The notes under the pieces were generated by a model. The model worked only from the letters and a program-made list of their open reading frames with translations. It ran no database searches and was not told the DNA's origin. 64,000 nt of DNA from Neolentinus lepideus HHB14362 ss-1 (Eukaryota; Basidiomycota; Agaricomycetes; Gloeophyllales; Gloeophyllaceae): assembly GCA_001632425.1 (NCBI GenBank), contig KV425572.1:115656-179655 (forward strand), given 5' to 3'. Every line of letters begins with the position of its first letter. Position 1 is the stretch's first letter. Below, in pieces: positions 1-11,159 of this stretch. A program made the translations under genes and the position numbers.

Positions 1-1334
1 ATCAGCTCCTTCACCTTCTCGACAGCCGCCTCGTAGCTGGTCTCCTCACTAGCGGATAACAGAGTCGAGCAGATAGTGTGCGCGACGTGCGAGACGGCAG
101 CTGCCGCCATGGAGACAGACGGTGGCGGTGCGATCTCTGGGATGAATTGCATCGCACACCGTTCGCTCTCGGCCGTGGAGTTGCGTCTCGCATAGTCGAT
201 GAATGGCTGCAGTGTATTCTCTATCTCACGCTGGAATGCCTCAAGCGTAGACAGGGAGGGGGAGACGAAGTATTTCAGTTGGGCAGCGTACCGGCCAACG
301 ATCATGTCCGCGACGCCCTGCCAGTTAAACGAGTGCTCTGGCAAGGACACATCCGTCCCCATCCTTACCATCACCCGCCTAATGTCTTCCCGCATCATCC
401 CAACTTGTTCCGCGGTGGCGTTCGTAAGCCTAGGCAACGTGCGTCCGTCGATCTCCTTGAACAAGTCGATCCCGTACTTTCCATCGAACCCGGTGACGAA
501 CTGGTCGTAATTCAGTAGGGTCCTGTCTCCGCCGAGGCCATCGTACCGCGCCGTGATGGCCCTATAATAATCAAATGACTCCTCCGAAACACCTCTGGAC
601 TTCGCCCTAGTGATGCTGACAACCTCCAAGCTATCCTTGAATGAGCACAGGATGATCTCGAACCCGCCTTCCATGCGAAGAATGCCGTCAATCTGACCGT
701 TCCACTCCGTAGTAGTGAGGTCACACATCCCTTTAGCACGCTCATACTCCTGGAACCTATCCTTCTTTACGCTATCGTTCAGGAGAATATAGTCCTGCGT
801 GTCCTGCGTGCCCCTGTCGGATTTGGCTGCGGCTTCGCCATCGACATAGATGAGACGGAGGGGGCGGGCAGTGCGGTACGTGTGCAGGTATCCTGCTAGG
901 TTGTCGTCGTCTTCCGGGGACGCGCTTTCGAACAGCGGTTGCTGCTGATCATATACCCCGAAGCTGTCATGGAGCGACAATGGTCCTCCACTCATTGGAC
1001 CTCCCGGGCCTCTCACCGGCGGCCATTGCCACCGACGGCCAGAAAAAACCAACGAATGCTCGGGTTCATACGCTAGCCACTCCATTCCCGAGATTGGCTC
1101 CTCTTTACTCGTACCGTGGTATAGCTGCGTGCCCTTAGGGACAGTGGCGAGGAAATAGGACATGCCGTTATGGTTCAGCGACGACCCCCACTGCCGCAGC
1201 GCTGAGTGGATTGCGTTGAAGACATGATTTGCGTTGGTAGTAAGGTCGGATGGTGAAGTCAAAGATCCTAAAGGCGCTGGAGTCGCACCGACCAGGGCAG
1301 CGAGCGTCGGCAAGGCTAGAACAAGAGACCGCAT
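1..1334 (-). CDS. Secreted fungal LYHGT-family protein, copy 1 (3' end beyond window)
   Basis: The frame is open without introns from the ATG at 1334 down to base 1, giving 444 codons with no stop, so the C-terminus lies outside the window. The N-terminus is a signal peptide (MRSL, then a hydrophobic stretch ending VGATP). Next come an NHVFNAIHSALRQWGSS helix-like block, NHNGMSYF, the motif TQLYHGT, EWLAYEPEHS and a GYLHTYRTARPLRLIYVDG block. It is very close to the copy at 30636-32198 and more distant from the copy at 2973-4613. I recognise it as a widespread uncharacterised fungal secreted family; no function is established. LYHGT resembles the NAD-binding histidine strand of ADP-ribosyltransferases, which is inference only. 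It is transcribed divergently from copy 2, with an ankyrin relic between them. Confidence 0.85.
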   Translation of the reverse strand, partial: MRSLVLALPTLAALVGATPAPLGSLTSPSDLTTNANHVFNAIHSALRQWGSSLNHNGMSYFLATVPKGTQLYHGTSKEEPISGMEWLAYEPEHSLVFSGRRWQWPPVRGPGGPMSGGPLSLHDSFGVYDQQQPLFESASPEDDDNLAGYLHTYRTARPLRLIYVDGEAAAKSDRGTQDTQDYILLNDSVKKDRFQEYERAKGMCDLTTTEWNGQIDGILRMEGGFEIILCSFKDSLEVVSITRAKSRGVSEESFDYYRAITARYDGLGGDRTLLNYDQFVTGFDGKYGIDLFKEIDGRTLPRLTNATAEQVGMMREDIRRVMVRMGTDVSLPEHSFNWQGVADMIVGRYAAQLKYFVSPSLSTLEAFQREIENTLQPFIDYARRNSTAESERCAMQFIPEIAPPPSVSMAAAAVSHVAHTICSTLLSASEETSYEAAVEKVKEL

Positions 1335-1372
1335 CTTCGATGGACGCCACTGCTATTCAACGTGAAGCTGGC

Positions 1373-1379
1373 TTATATA
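1373..1379 (-). promoter_or_regulatory. TATA box of secreted-family copy 1
   Basis: TATATAA read on the minus strand about 40 nt upstream of the ATG at 1334. The same element sits at the same distance before the duplicate gene (30589-30595), and the sequence between TATA and ATG is almost identical in the two copies, so the promoter was duplicated with the gene. Confidence 0.6.
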
Positions 1380-1814
1380 ATATGGCCGTCAACACAAGAT
1401 CAAGCCTTAGATACTGAACGCCATGATTCGCCGCGCTGCTGAACAGTCTCGCATGCGCAGCAAACGAAACTCTTGAGTTGGACTTCTTCTCTTGCATCAT
1501 GGTATTTCGAGCCTATTGGGAAGTTAATAAACCTCTGTCTGTGATCTATTAGTGGAGACAGTCAAACAAGAAGACAGTCCACGTACGGTAATTTAACACT
1601 TCATGCCTTGATGAAGTGCGCCAACTGTCGGAGCATAGGTTGCATGCTGTCTGATAAATCACGTGTCCAAACCAATCTAGTAGATAGAGATGACATACCA
1701 GGATTTAGTAAATGAAAAGCCGCTACCAATCCTTGCGATACAAAATCTTCGGTGACATATTAAGGAATTGTATACACGGCTTTGTGGAGGGATGGGAAGG
1801 ATGGACAAGATCGT

Positions 1815-2477
1815 CCCGTTATTCATGCCATTTCATGTTTCGTTTGGAACAGCACTTTCCGTAAGACTTGCCCGAGTCACAGCTGCAGGTGAATTGAAGA
1901 GGATAGGGGCTGTCTATTGCAGCGTGGTATTTTACCAATGACCAGCGAGGACATGGCCTAGCGGGACGTCCGCGGCTCCCGAACGTCTCTCTCCTCAGAC
2001 TCTGCAAACAAAGTTGCACGAAAGATGTCGACGGGTAGGCCAATGCCAGAACGTTGGTTCGGGTCAGCACCGTGGTGCAGTAGAGATCATAATGGGATCC
2101 CAGTCATTGATTGCACAGGCCCGATGCAATGGCGCGATATCGTGAATAGCCAAGTCGACATCAGCGTGTTGCTTGATGAGGAGCTTGCAGATCCATGCGA
2201 TGCGGACTAACATATCCGCCATTCCAGGTTCCTTCTTGCAAGTGAGCTTAGTTCACGGCATCTAGTCAAAGGGTGGATTCGTCGAAGCAACTCCACGAAA
2301 CGCTTTATGCCGGATGACAGAGGGGCATATCCTCCAGCACCTTTGGGATCGATTGACGCACCCAGTCGCTTTATCTCGACTTCCAGACAAATGTCGCCAA
2401 ACTCGGCCGCATAGTGCAAATAAGTCTTCCCCTTCTCGAAGGAGTCTAGGTTGCATACCAAGTATTATCTTCCACAA
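1815..2477 (-). pseudogene. Decayed ankyrin-repeat / SEC-C-motif gene
   Basis: Minus-strand reading gives ankyrin-like pieces (GKTYLHYAAEFGD at about 2420, then LLIKQHADVDLAIHD and APLHRACAINDWD at about 2170-2080). These are followed, in other frames and after stops, by a zinc-binding SEC-C-like piece (RPARPCPRWSGK..., SYGKCC) near 1980-1840. The pieces match the order seen in a common basidiomycete ankyrin plus SEC-C protein family, but stop codons and frame changes make an intact product impossible. It lies upstream of, and on the same strand as, secreted-family copy 1. The same pair of elements is repeated in opposite orientation at 29460-32198, so this is one half of an inverted segmental duplication. 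Confidence 0.7.
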
Positions 2478-2972
2478 ATCAATGGCGGTCTGACGGACAT
2501 GCAGCTGGAAATTTGGCTATAGTAAATACCTGTCACTGTCATCAGTTTGATATTCAGTCACCTCCTTTACTCTTATTGTTACACGACTTGAGAGAAGACA
2601 TTATACTTACAGTCTTCGGCATTTTGTTTGTCAGTGAAGGAATATACGACCAAAACAAGGTTATCGTGTTAATTTGTGTAAGGATTCGGCAGTCACGTGG
2701 TACTATCTGTTTATATGTGTTTGGTTCGCGTCACAGAAAATATTGGTGGCACCGTGCCCGGATTCACGACTCACAGCCAACTCCCCGACTCTGAAGCAAG
2801 ATGACTACCTTCATAATAACAGAACGAACTATATGGCCTCGGAGCTACTGGAGGACAGGGGATGTCCAGCACGAGCACTGCGCCTGCGGAACTAATGCTC
2901 GCAGCACCGGCGCTAGTCACGATATTTAAGACTGTCTTATCTCAATCATGTACAGACGTGACTTTCTCGGTG

Positions 2973-4613
2973 ATGAAGACAACCGCTCTGACCTTCAGCA
3001 TACCCCTGGCGGCAATATTGGCTGCATTGACCAGAGCCACTCCGACGTCCCCCTTATCTTCTACTGACCCCTCTGACCTTACCAAGAACGCCAACCATGT
3101 CTTCAATGCAATCCATTCTGCGCTGCGGCAGTGGGGTTCCTCCCTGAACCATAATGGAATGTCGTACTTCCTTGCCACCGTTCCAAACGGTACGCATCTG
3201 TACCACGGCACTGGACAGGAGGAGCCCGTCACGGGAATGGAGTGGCTTGCGTTTGAGCCCGAGCAGTCGTTGCTCTATGCTGGCACCAGGAGGGAAATGA
3301 GGCTACCTGGGAGAGGCGCGGGGAGTCCACTAGGAGAGGATCCAGGAGAAGGCGGACCGCCGGGTGGAGGTAGACGTCTTGCTGAAGAAGGCTCGTCGCC
3401 TTCTCGTGGCAGCTTCGGAGGTGATGATTGGCAACAACCTCTGTTCGAAGGCGCGCCCCCAGAAGGCGATCCTGAACTCGGAGGGTACCTGCACATGTAC
3501 CGCGCTTCTCATCCTTTACGTCTCCTTTATGTCGACGGTGAGGCAGCGGCCAAGTCCGAGAAAGGGACGCTGGACTCGCAGGATTACGTTCTCCTGAATG
3601 AAACCGGAGGCGCAGATTTTGCCTGGGACTACGAGCGGGCCAGGAGGATGTGCAACCTTGCTGCAACGGAGTGGAACGGTAGGATCGACGGCATCCTTCG
3701 CATGCAGGGCGGGTTCGAGATCATCGTGTGTTCGTTCGAAGACTCGCTGGAGGTTGTCAGAGTCACTCATGTGAAGTTGCAAGGGTGGTCGTCAGGTCGG
3801 ATGCAAGAGTTTGAGGCTTTTGACTATTGGCGGGCTGTCACGTCGCGGTATAATGGTCTTGGTTGGGACAGGGTCCTTATGAACTACGACCAATTTGTCA
3901 CTGCATTTGATGCGAAGTACGAGATCGATCTGTTCAGAGAGGTCGATGGACGCACGTTGCCTAGGCTCGTGAACGCCACCACAGAGCAAGCCAGGATGAT
4001 ACGGGCGGATATTAGGCGGGTGATACTGGGTATAGGTGTAGACGTGTCCTTGCCAGAGAATTCGTTCAATTGGCAAGGTATTGCGGACCTGATTGTTGGC
4101 CGGTACGCATCCCGATTGAAATTCCTCGTCTCCCCCTCTCTGTCTACCCTCGAAGCAGTACAAACCGAGATCGAGTACGCCCTTCAGACATCCATCGACT
4201 ACGAAAGACGCAACTCCACAGCTGAGCTCGAGCGGTGCGCGGTGCAATTCATTCCAGAGGCCGCGCCGACACCGTCCGAGTCCATGGCGGCGGCTGTCAT
4301 CGCGCACATTGCCCACATCATCTGTTCCACACTGCAGTCTGCCGCTAAAGAGAACAGCTACGAGGCAGCTGTGCAGAAGGTGAAAGGTCTGATCGAGTAT
4401 CTCGACTGGACGACTTGGAGGGAATGCGGTCCTTGCGATGCTGACCAGCTTTGCATGATCCCCATTTGGCCGCTCGGGATGCTCGAGGATTTTACGAAAC
4501 CCAAGTGTTTGAACTCCACACAATTGTTGCACAGGGCAGAGTACTGGCGCATTAAGCGTCCTCCTAGTCGAAGGCTCTACGCGCCTGACCGCAATGGTAG
4601 GATAATATTGTGA
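2973..4613 (+). CDS. Secreted fungal LYHGT-family protein, copy 2
   Basis: Intronless, 546 residues from the ATG at 2973. An in-frame ATG at 2862 would add 37 residues, but only the 2973 start places a signal peptide (MKTTALTFSIPLAAILAALT) at the N-terminus, as in the other two copies. It shares the family blocks: NHVFNAIHSALRQWGSS, NHNGMSYF, THLYHGT, EWLAFEPEQS, LHMYRASHPLRLLYVDGEAAA, ATEWNGRIDGILRM and a cysteine-rich end (CGPCDADQLC...WPLG...C). Between the EWLAFEPEQS and LHMYR blocks it carries a Gly/Pro/Glu-rich insertion (bases about 3290-3480) that differs from the two other copies. Predicted extracellular; N-x-S/T sites suggest N-glycosylation. Function is unknown. Confidence 0.88.
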   Translation: MKTTALTFSIPLAAILAALTRATPTSPLSSTDPSDLTKNANHVFNAIHSALRQWGSSLNHNGMSYFLATVPNGTHLYHGTGQEEPVTGMEWLAFEPEQSLLYAGTRREMRLPGRGAGSPLGEDPGEGGPPGGGRRLAEEGSSPSRGSFGGDDWQQPLFEGAPPEGDPELGGYLHMYRASHPLRLLYVDGEAAAKSEKGTLDSQDYVLLNETGGADFAWDYERARRMCNLAATEWNGRIDGILRMQGGFEIIVCSFEDSLEVVRVTHVKLQGWSSGRMQEFEAFDYWRAVTSRYNGLGWDRVLMNYDQFVTAFDAKYEIDLFREVDGRTLPRLVNATTEQARMIRADIRRVILGIGVDVSLPENSFNWQGIADLIVGRYASRLKFLVSPSLSTLEAVQTEIEYALQTSIDYERRNSTAELERCAVQFIPEAAPTPSESMAAAVIAHIAHIICSTLQSAAKENSYEAAVQKVKGLIEYLDWTTWRECGPCDADQLCMIPIWPLGMLEDFTKPKCLNSTQLLHRAEYWRIKRPPSRRLYAPDRNGRIIL

Positions 4614-5529
<916 letters not shown>

Positions 5530-6400
5530 GTCCTGGGTAGCGTCCATGTAGTATGAGTACGAACAACGTCAGTTTGCCTAGGACCTTATCAACTTCAACA
5601 AGACCTTCGCAAAGTTGTTCTCCAACAAGCCGATAACGTGGACGGTGGTCTTACATGAGGAATTCGTCGGGTGCGTCTTTGTCGGCTTTCCATCGAGACT
5701 GACGATGGCTGACCTACTTCAACAGTGTATTCAGAAAGGCTGGAGGTTTTACCAGAGGTATTGGCATTCACTACAATGAGTCACTTGTTGTTAATTCGAC
5801 ATATCAGTCTCTGGCTACGAGCGTCATTGCTGGAGAGCGCATGCCGCCGCAGACGATCATTCGGGTAGCCGACTCGTGGCTGTTCGAGTTGCAAGATCTG
5901 CTTCCCGCCGACACGAGGTTCACGGTTCTGTTCTTCACTGGCGATTATTTGGACCCAGTGCAAAAGGAGAAGGTGCTGGCACTAGCGCAGAGCATGAGCA
6001 GACCAGAGAGCTTCTTGCAAAAGTTCATTCCCAAGGGAGCTCGCTCGAGCGATGCTTTCGAGTTAATCACCATCGCAGCGTCGAGAAAGGAGGAAATTAC
6101 CTACAATGACTTCCCAAAGATCTTCCGGCCACACTGGTCTCGGTAGGCGTTTATCCCCAATGCTGGTTATCTATCGCATACTGCACTTCATACAGAATTT
6201 ACACAGACGACATCGATTTCACTGGCAAGGTTGGAGGCAAGGCGTACGCATCCTTCGGCGTTGGCCATCTGGTGCCATCATCGTTGTCAGGCCGAACCAA
6301 TATGTTAGAATGATCTCACCTCTTGACAGAGTCCCCAAGCTCGATGACTACTTCTCCTCTCTCATGACCAGATCTGTGACTTGGTAATTTCGAGTTGGTG
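5530..6400 (+). pseudogene. 3' remnant of a phenol 2-monooxygenase-type FAD hydroxylase
   Basis: From about 5580 the plus strand encodes C-terminal parts of an aromatic-ring FAD hydroxylase: FNKTFAKLFS, then after a frame change FRKAGGFTRGIGIHYNESLV, then the thioredoxin-like C-terminal domain (PPQTIIRVADSWLFELQDLLP, 5841-6146). A GT..AG intron (about 6146-6199) leads to DDIDFTGKVGGKAYASFGV. A one-base loss near 6265 then shifts the frame before SGAIIVVRPNQYVRMISPLD. The N-terminal Rossmann FAD-binding half is absent. Multiple frame disruptions and the missing catalytic part make this a dead gene fragment. Intact family members hydroxylate phenolic compounds using NADPH and FAD. Confidence 0.75.
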
Positions 6401-6604
6401 TGGACACTGGGCTAATCGTTGCATGATGTATCGCATACTATGACTGTATTGTAATACAACGAATCGAGAGCATCTCCCCGCGTCTTTGAATGAAAGTGGT
6501 AGCTTACGGTAATCGAGGTTGATGCCTATGAAAACATGAACAGCAGATAATATGAGGGGGTGGAAGACAAACGGAAGGTGCAGTGAAAACACAAGAGTAC
6601 GAGT

Positions 6605-9407
6605 TCAGCCTTTCCAACCTGGGCCAACAGGTGCTGCCTCTGCACTACCTATCGGAACTCTGCGAGGTCCACCACCCCTGCCCATGCCTTGCTTAAGGGC
6701 TAGCTTGGCTGCAGGTGGCGCCGGAGGTTTCGTGACCGACTTCGACGCTTTCGTCGTGGACGTAGCTTTACTACCTACGAGAGGAGCGGGTGGAGCTACT
6801 CGTCCCTTGATACGTTTTCTGTTGTTCTCCTTCTCCAGAGCACCGGCAGCAGGACGCGTACGATTATTAGCTGCAGGAACTGCCTTCTGCTTGCCTTTCG
6901 CATTTGATGCACCAGAATTCACATTCTGCGTCGGTGGCTTTTCCCGTAGGGGACTATCATCTTCCTCATCCACTCCCAATTCCTGAGCAAGCGTGAGCAC
7001 CGGTTCTGCCCGCAGTGCTTCCGGTTCATCCGTCTCCTCCTCTTCTGTCAGAATTCCCAGCGGAGGTGATAGACCGGCGTCAGGACTCCCCGGAGAGTTG
7101 GCCAGCATGAGGATGCGGCTGAGTGGGCTCGGTTTTGCGGGAGAGTACGCGTGCATCATGCGGTTCGCCAACGGTTTCGCTACAGGGAACGGATTTCTTG
7201 CTGGAGTGGATGGAGGGAAGATAGGAGCGCCTGGATGAGGGGGGTCAGGCTCGGGGAGAAGTGGTTGAGTTTCCAACGATTGAAGTGTAAACGGGCTTTC
7301 TGTTGACATAGCTATCTCACGGTCTGTAGGTATAACTAATCGTGGCATTAGAAGCGGATCTGGGGGAGGGAGGGTAGACGATGGTGATGGTGGGGGCAAC
7401 ACAAAGCTAGAGGGAAACAATAAAGGATCGGATTCGATAGGTTCAAAGCTCGTCTTGAATGTCGGTGCTGGCAAGGGTGGTAGCAGCTCGGTCTCAAACG
7501 CAGGCACCAACTTAGTTGGACTGGTGCCCAGCGAAGAACGTCTTGACACCCTGGTGCGCTTTGCACTTGCACCTTTACCAACTGCAATGCTGAGGCCGCG
7601 CTTCAGAGGCGATTTCCGCTGAGACTTTGACAAAGATCTCGAGAGTCCTTTGCGAGGTGACCTAGGAGGCAGAGCGATCGCCGCGTTCTCCTTGTCCGAG
7701 ATCACCTCGGGCAACTGCTTTCCTTTCGCCGCAACAGGTGGCGCTGCAACGCTGCCTGGCGTTGGCGGTAGCTCAGACAACATTTGCTGCACCTGCCACG
7801 ATCGCATCTCTTCCTGCAACTTGAGTTTCTCGGCCTTAATGGAAACTGTTAGACGAGAGTCTATGCCAGAGCTGCTTACACAAACCTCTAATGCAGCCCT
7901 TTCTTTCCCAAGCCGAATAGTAGCTTCCGTGAACTTCTTTCGCTCCTCCTCAAGCTCTTTTGCCCGATTTTCGAGCTTCTCCTTCTCCTCATCTCTCAAA
8001 GGGATGGTCATCAGTTCCATAGACATGTCGGCGATCTCCCCTTGCATTCGCTCATCTTCTGCATACCGGTCCATCACCTCCTGAATCTTGGCGGTATGCT
8101 CGGAGGCCTGGACGCGAGCTTGTTCTGCCGCTGTATGTTACTACAAGACGTGGATTGACTGAGGCATGACACCCACCAAGTTCTGCCATAAGCCCATCGA
8201 TAACGCCTTGCAGTCGCTCAACGTCCCCGTCGGATGCCACCTTCGTTTGGGCACTTGATGTCAAGCTCGCAGGAGCTGAAGAGGTACTTCGTGCAAGTAA
8301 GGATAGGGAATCTCGTATTGCGTTTAATAACGAATTCATCTTCTGGCTGGCGGCGCCGGTAGGAGACAGAGGGAAAAGGATTGTCATTGTCACAGGTATG
8401 GGCTGCGTTATGGTGTTAGTAGCCGAAAAATGAGCTTTCGCAGGAACAGAATTTACTTCTTCGTTGCTCTCACTTGCCAAGCTCTTAGCGAGATGGAGAA
8501 CGGACTGCATTTCGTTCACTGCTCCAAGTACCATTATGCGCAGCTTAGAGTTCTCCTCCCTGAGCTCCTTCGCAGCCTTCTCCGCCTGCTCAAGAGCAAC
8601 TTCCAAGAACCCTTTACCTTTACCCACAATACCTGTCCCAGTCACGTTGCCGTTCGCGCACCGTATGATCATGCTACTTGGGACGGCGCCCAGTTTAAGT
8701 TGCGAATCGGATAGCTTCATCCATTTCTCGACGGTGCGTTCGAGTTCTTTCTCTTTCTTCTTGACTTCAGCCTGGTAGGTAGCGCGTACAGTTTGGAGGC
8801 TTGTGCGAGTGCGCTGGAGTTCGGCGGTTGTGGATCTATGTGCAGCTTCGGAGGACTGTAGTGCGCGGTTTGCGTTCCTAACAGATACCACGGATACAAA
8901 TAATGCTCAGCCTATCTTTCCAGTTATATAAACAAATGGCAGACATACGCTAGACGGCTCTTATAGCTCTCCACTTCTCTGTCAGCGCTAGCAGCCTTCT
9001 CTTTCATATCTGCGTGCATCGTCCGGAGTCGTTCGTGATCATAAGATAGTGTCCGTAGTTTCGTAGTCAATTCTTCTGTCCGAGCCATATCTTCCTATCA
9101 CCACCGGAAAGATTCATTCCCAAATGGATTAAGATATCGATATTGAATATTATGAACGTACAATTCGTTGACTTAGCATGGCGAGTAAGCACTTCACCAC
9201 TTTCTCCGAATCCGAGTTCGCCAGAGTTTCCAAGGATAGTCCCGGTGGATGAGTGAACCCATGAGCAACCAGCTGGTCATTGATGAACTGCAAACTCGAG
9301 CCCGACGAGAACGACTCCGTGGAAGAGCCCTCTGAAAACGGAGAGCTAAAAGGCGAGCCCTGGAAAGCCCAGTGCACAGCTCTCCTCGGTGTGTTGGCCA
9401 TAGCCAT
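6605..9407 (-). CDS. Msd1/SSX2IP-like (afadin- and alpha-actinin-binding family) coiled-coil protein
   Basis: Five exons on the minus strand: 9407-9162, 9094-8949, 8877-8177, 8130-7886 and 7834-6605; all junctions are GT..AG and keep frame, giving 855 residues. The N-terminal block (FINDQLVAHGFTHPPGLSLE ... EKVVKCLLAMLSQR) is the conserved start of the ADIP domain. It is followed by long coiled coil (about residues 80-440, rich in E/K/L/Q), then a disordered Ser/Pro-rich tail with basic patches (KGLSRSLSKSQRKSPLKR). Homologues in fission yeast (Msd1) and vertebrates (SSX2IP) anchor microtubule minus ends or spindles at spindle poles and centrosomes. A spindle-pole or microtubule role is inferred from the family. 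The tail is poorly conserved and has no enzyme motif. Confidence 0.82.
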
Positions 9408-9619
9408 AGGTGGAGGTGGTCGTCCTAGACGATGGCGGTAGCGATGTTGACGTTATGGGGAACGGCGGCGGCAAAATGCCCACGACGCGAAGACGCGACG
9501 TAATCACGTGCTACTTGATCACTATAGGGCAGGCTCTTTCTCCCTCGATCTCACTCAGCTCACAGAATCACCTTAAGAGATCTAATTATCTATTAATGTA
9601 CTAGATGAACCGAGTCTGG

Positions 9620-10460
9620 GCGAAGGGGAGTGTTGTGTGATCTCTTTACCAAGGAGTTCGAAAGGAGTGCATGAATGTTCACTCGTCTTCTGCTGCAGAA
9701 GTACGGGGGTTGCACAGAGAACGTATAGGCGTAGGAGTAAGTGCCTTCGTCTTCAGGCAACAAGACGTGGCGGGCCGTAACAGCGTGAAGGGCTTTATCT
9801 AGTCTGAAAAAGAAGCCCATTGTTCCCTGTCTCTTGAGCGTCTTCAAGCTAGCGATAGGTAGGCCAAGTGCAGTAGTCACGGGACCGATGACGGGCCATC
9901 ATTGATCTAGCGACTACTGCGATCAAGATCCGAGACGGGTGCGAACAGTTTAGGACCATCGAAGCCCCTGGCCACCGACTCACGGTATGCAACATCAACG
10001 TCAAAAATACCATGGTCCTTGAGGAGATTGAGGATTTTGTTGGAAGAGTGGAATGCGACGAGATCGCATTCCACTCCTCCAACAAGACTCCCACCCAAAT
10101 CATGACAGGAGTGGTTACGACTGTCCCGTACGGGGCGACATTGATGTCATTCACCTTAACCCGGCTGAAACGAACAAGGTCGATGGATGAATGCTTGATT
10201 TTTTGCTGGTCGAGCAGTTCAAGAACCTTTAAATGAATGTCAGTCCGCAGGTTGTTGTACATCGAGAAGGTCACGAACATTAGAACAAATAGCAGCCCAT
10301 AAGTTGTCCTTGCTAAGTTTTTGGTGCTCGTAGACTGGCGGAAGCCACATGCGACGAGGCTCTTGCTCTGGGCCTGAGGACATCACTGTGAAGACATCCT
10401 TGGACGTTCGGAAGACCAATTTAGGAACCCAGCATCTGGGACCCGAATACTGAAATATTA
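9620..10460 (-). pseudogene. Relic of a fungal trypsin-like-fold protein gene
   Basis: Reading the minus strand from about 10445 gives, in changing frames, pieces of a large fungal family: KLVFRTSKDVFTV..SGPE..., KLSKDNLWAAI, IDLVRFSRVKVND, YGTVVTTPVMIWVGV, NKILNLLKDHGIFDVDVAYRES, GPKLFAPVSDLD, then GLPIASLKTLKRQGTMGFFFR and LHAVTARHVLLPEDEG. The TARHVL segment looks like the histidine region of a chymotrypsin-like fold. Stops and at least two frame changes are present, and the usual C-terminal region is missing. One frame change coincides with a 22-bp inverted repeat at 10037-10085. Not expressed as a full protein. Confidence 0.7.
10037..10085. repeat. 22-bp inverted repeat (hairpin) inside a relic gene
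   Basis: Left arm 10037-10058 and right arm 10064-10085 are reverse complements with one mismatch, separated by a 5-nt loop. On the minus strand one arm encodes authentic family sequence (AFHSSNK). The other is an inverted copy of it that breaks the reading frame. Confidence 0.9.
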
Positions 10461-10729
10461 AGCTTCGAGACGTCGGAGATGACGGAACGAACGCTCGAGG
10501 AGGAATCCGTTTCCCAGAGACTGCTCGGATGGGGGACCATTTCTAATCTTTCTGGAGCACGCGGCGCACTCCTCGTCGAACGCCGCTGAGTTGACGTGAG
10601 CTGCAAGGTATCATCGGCTAGAAAAGTCTACGAGCGGGTTAGTATAGAAGAAGACCAATAAAACATAAAAGAACTCGCTTGTAGGAGGTTCAGACATTGC
10701 GCTGAGAGTAGTTGACCGAGGAAGTGCGT

Positions 10730-11045
10730 TGGGTGCGTTGAGCGAGTTCGGGGAGTTACGAGTCCTGAAACGGAAGCGAGGATTTTTGCTTATCTGGGAG
10801 GGCAGCAGCGAAAGACTGGCGAGGCCGACGAAGGCCCGACCTCCAGCTTTTATTTGGTCCTGCCAGGTGAGCAATGCGCTCGTCGATGACATCCGTTGTT
10901 CGCTGATGTGAGACGAGGGCCAATAGATGCGCTGAGCAGAGAGCTCGGGATACACCGTACAAACGCGCAGGGCGATACGGGATACGCTGCGCTAAGGCAG
11001 GTACATGGAGTTGATTAAACTCGTGTAAACTTCTTGCTTTAAACC
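10730..11045 (-). repeat. Dispersed repeat, copy A
   Basis: The minus-strand sequence from about 11040 to 10860 (an ACGAGTTTAATCAACTCC-like start, then GTATCCCGAGCTCTCTGCTC and CTCACATCAGCGAACAACGGATG) is related to plus-strand sequence at about 22357-22700. It has no long coding frame and no terminal repeats that I can define. It is probably an old non-autonomous element or part of a larger transposon. Confidence 0.55.
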
Positions 11046-11159
11046 CGGTGAGGAATGAGAACGCAAGGACGGATCGCTTTAGGAGACTGTCTCGGCCTTG
11101 GATATATGCTGCAGATGTGGGACAACTATCCAGAAAAAGGCAAGGAGGCATAGTCTTCT

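Noticed and set aside
2862..2972. N-terminal extension of secreted-family copy 2 from the ATG at 2862
   Set aside because: It would bury the signal peptide 37 residues inside, and neither of the other copies has it.
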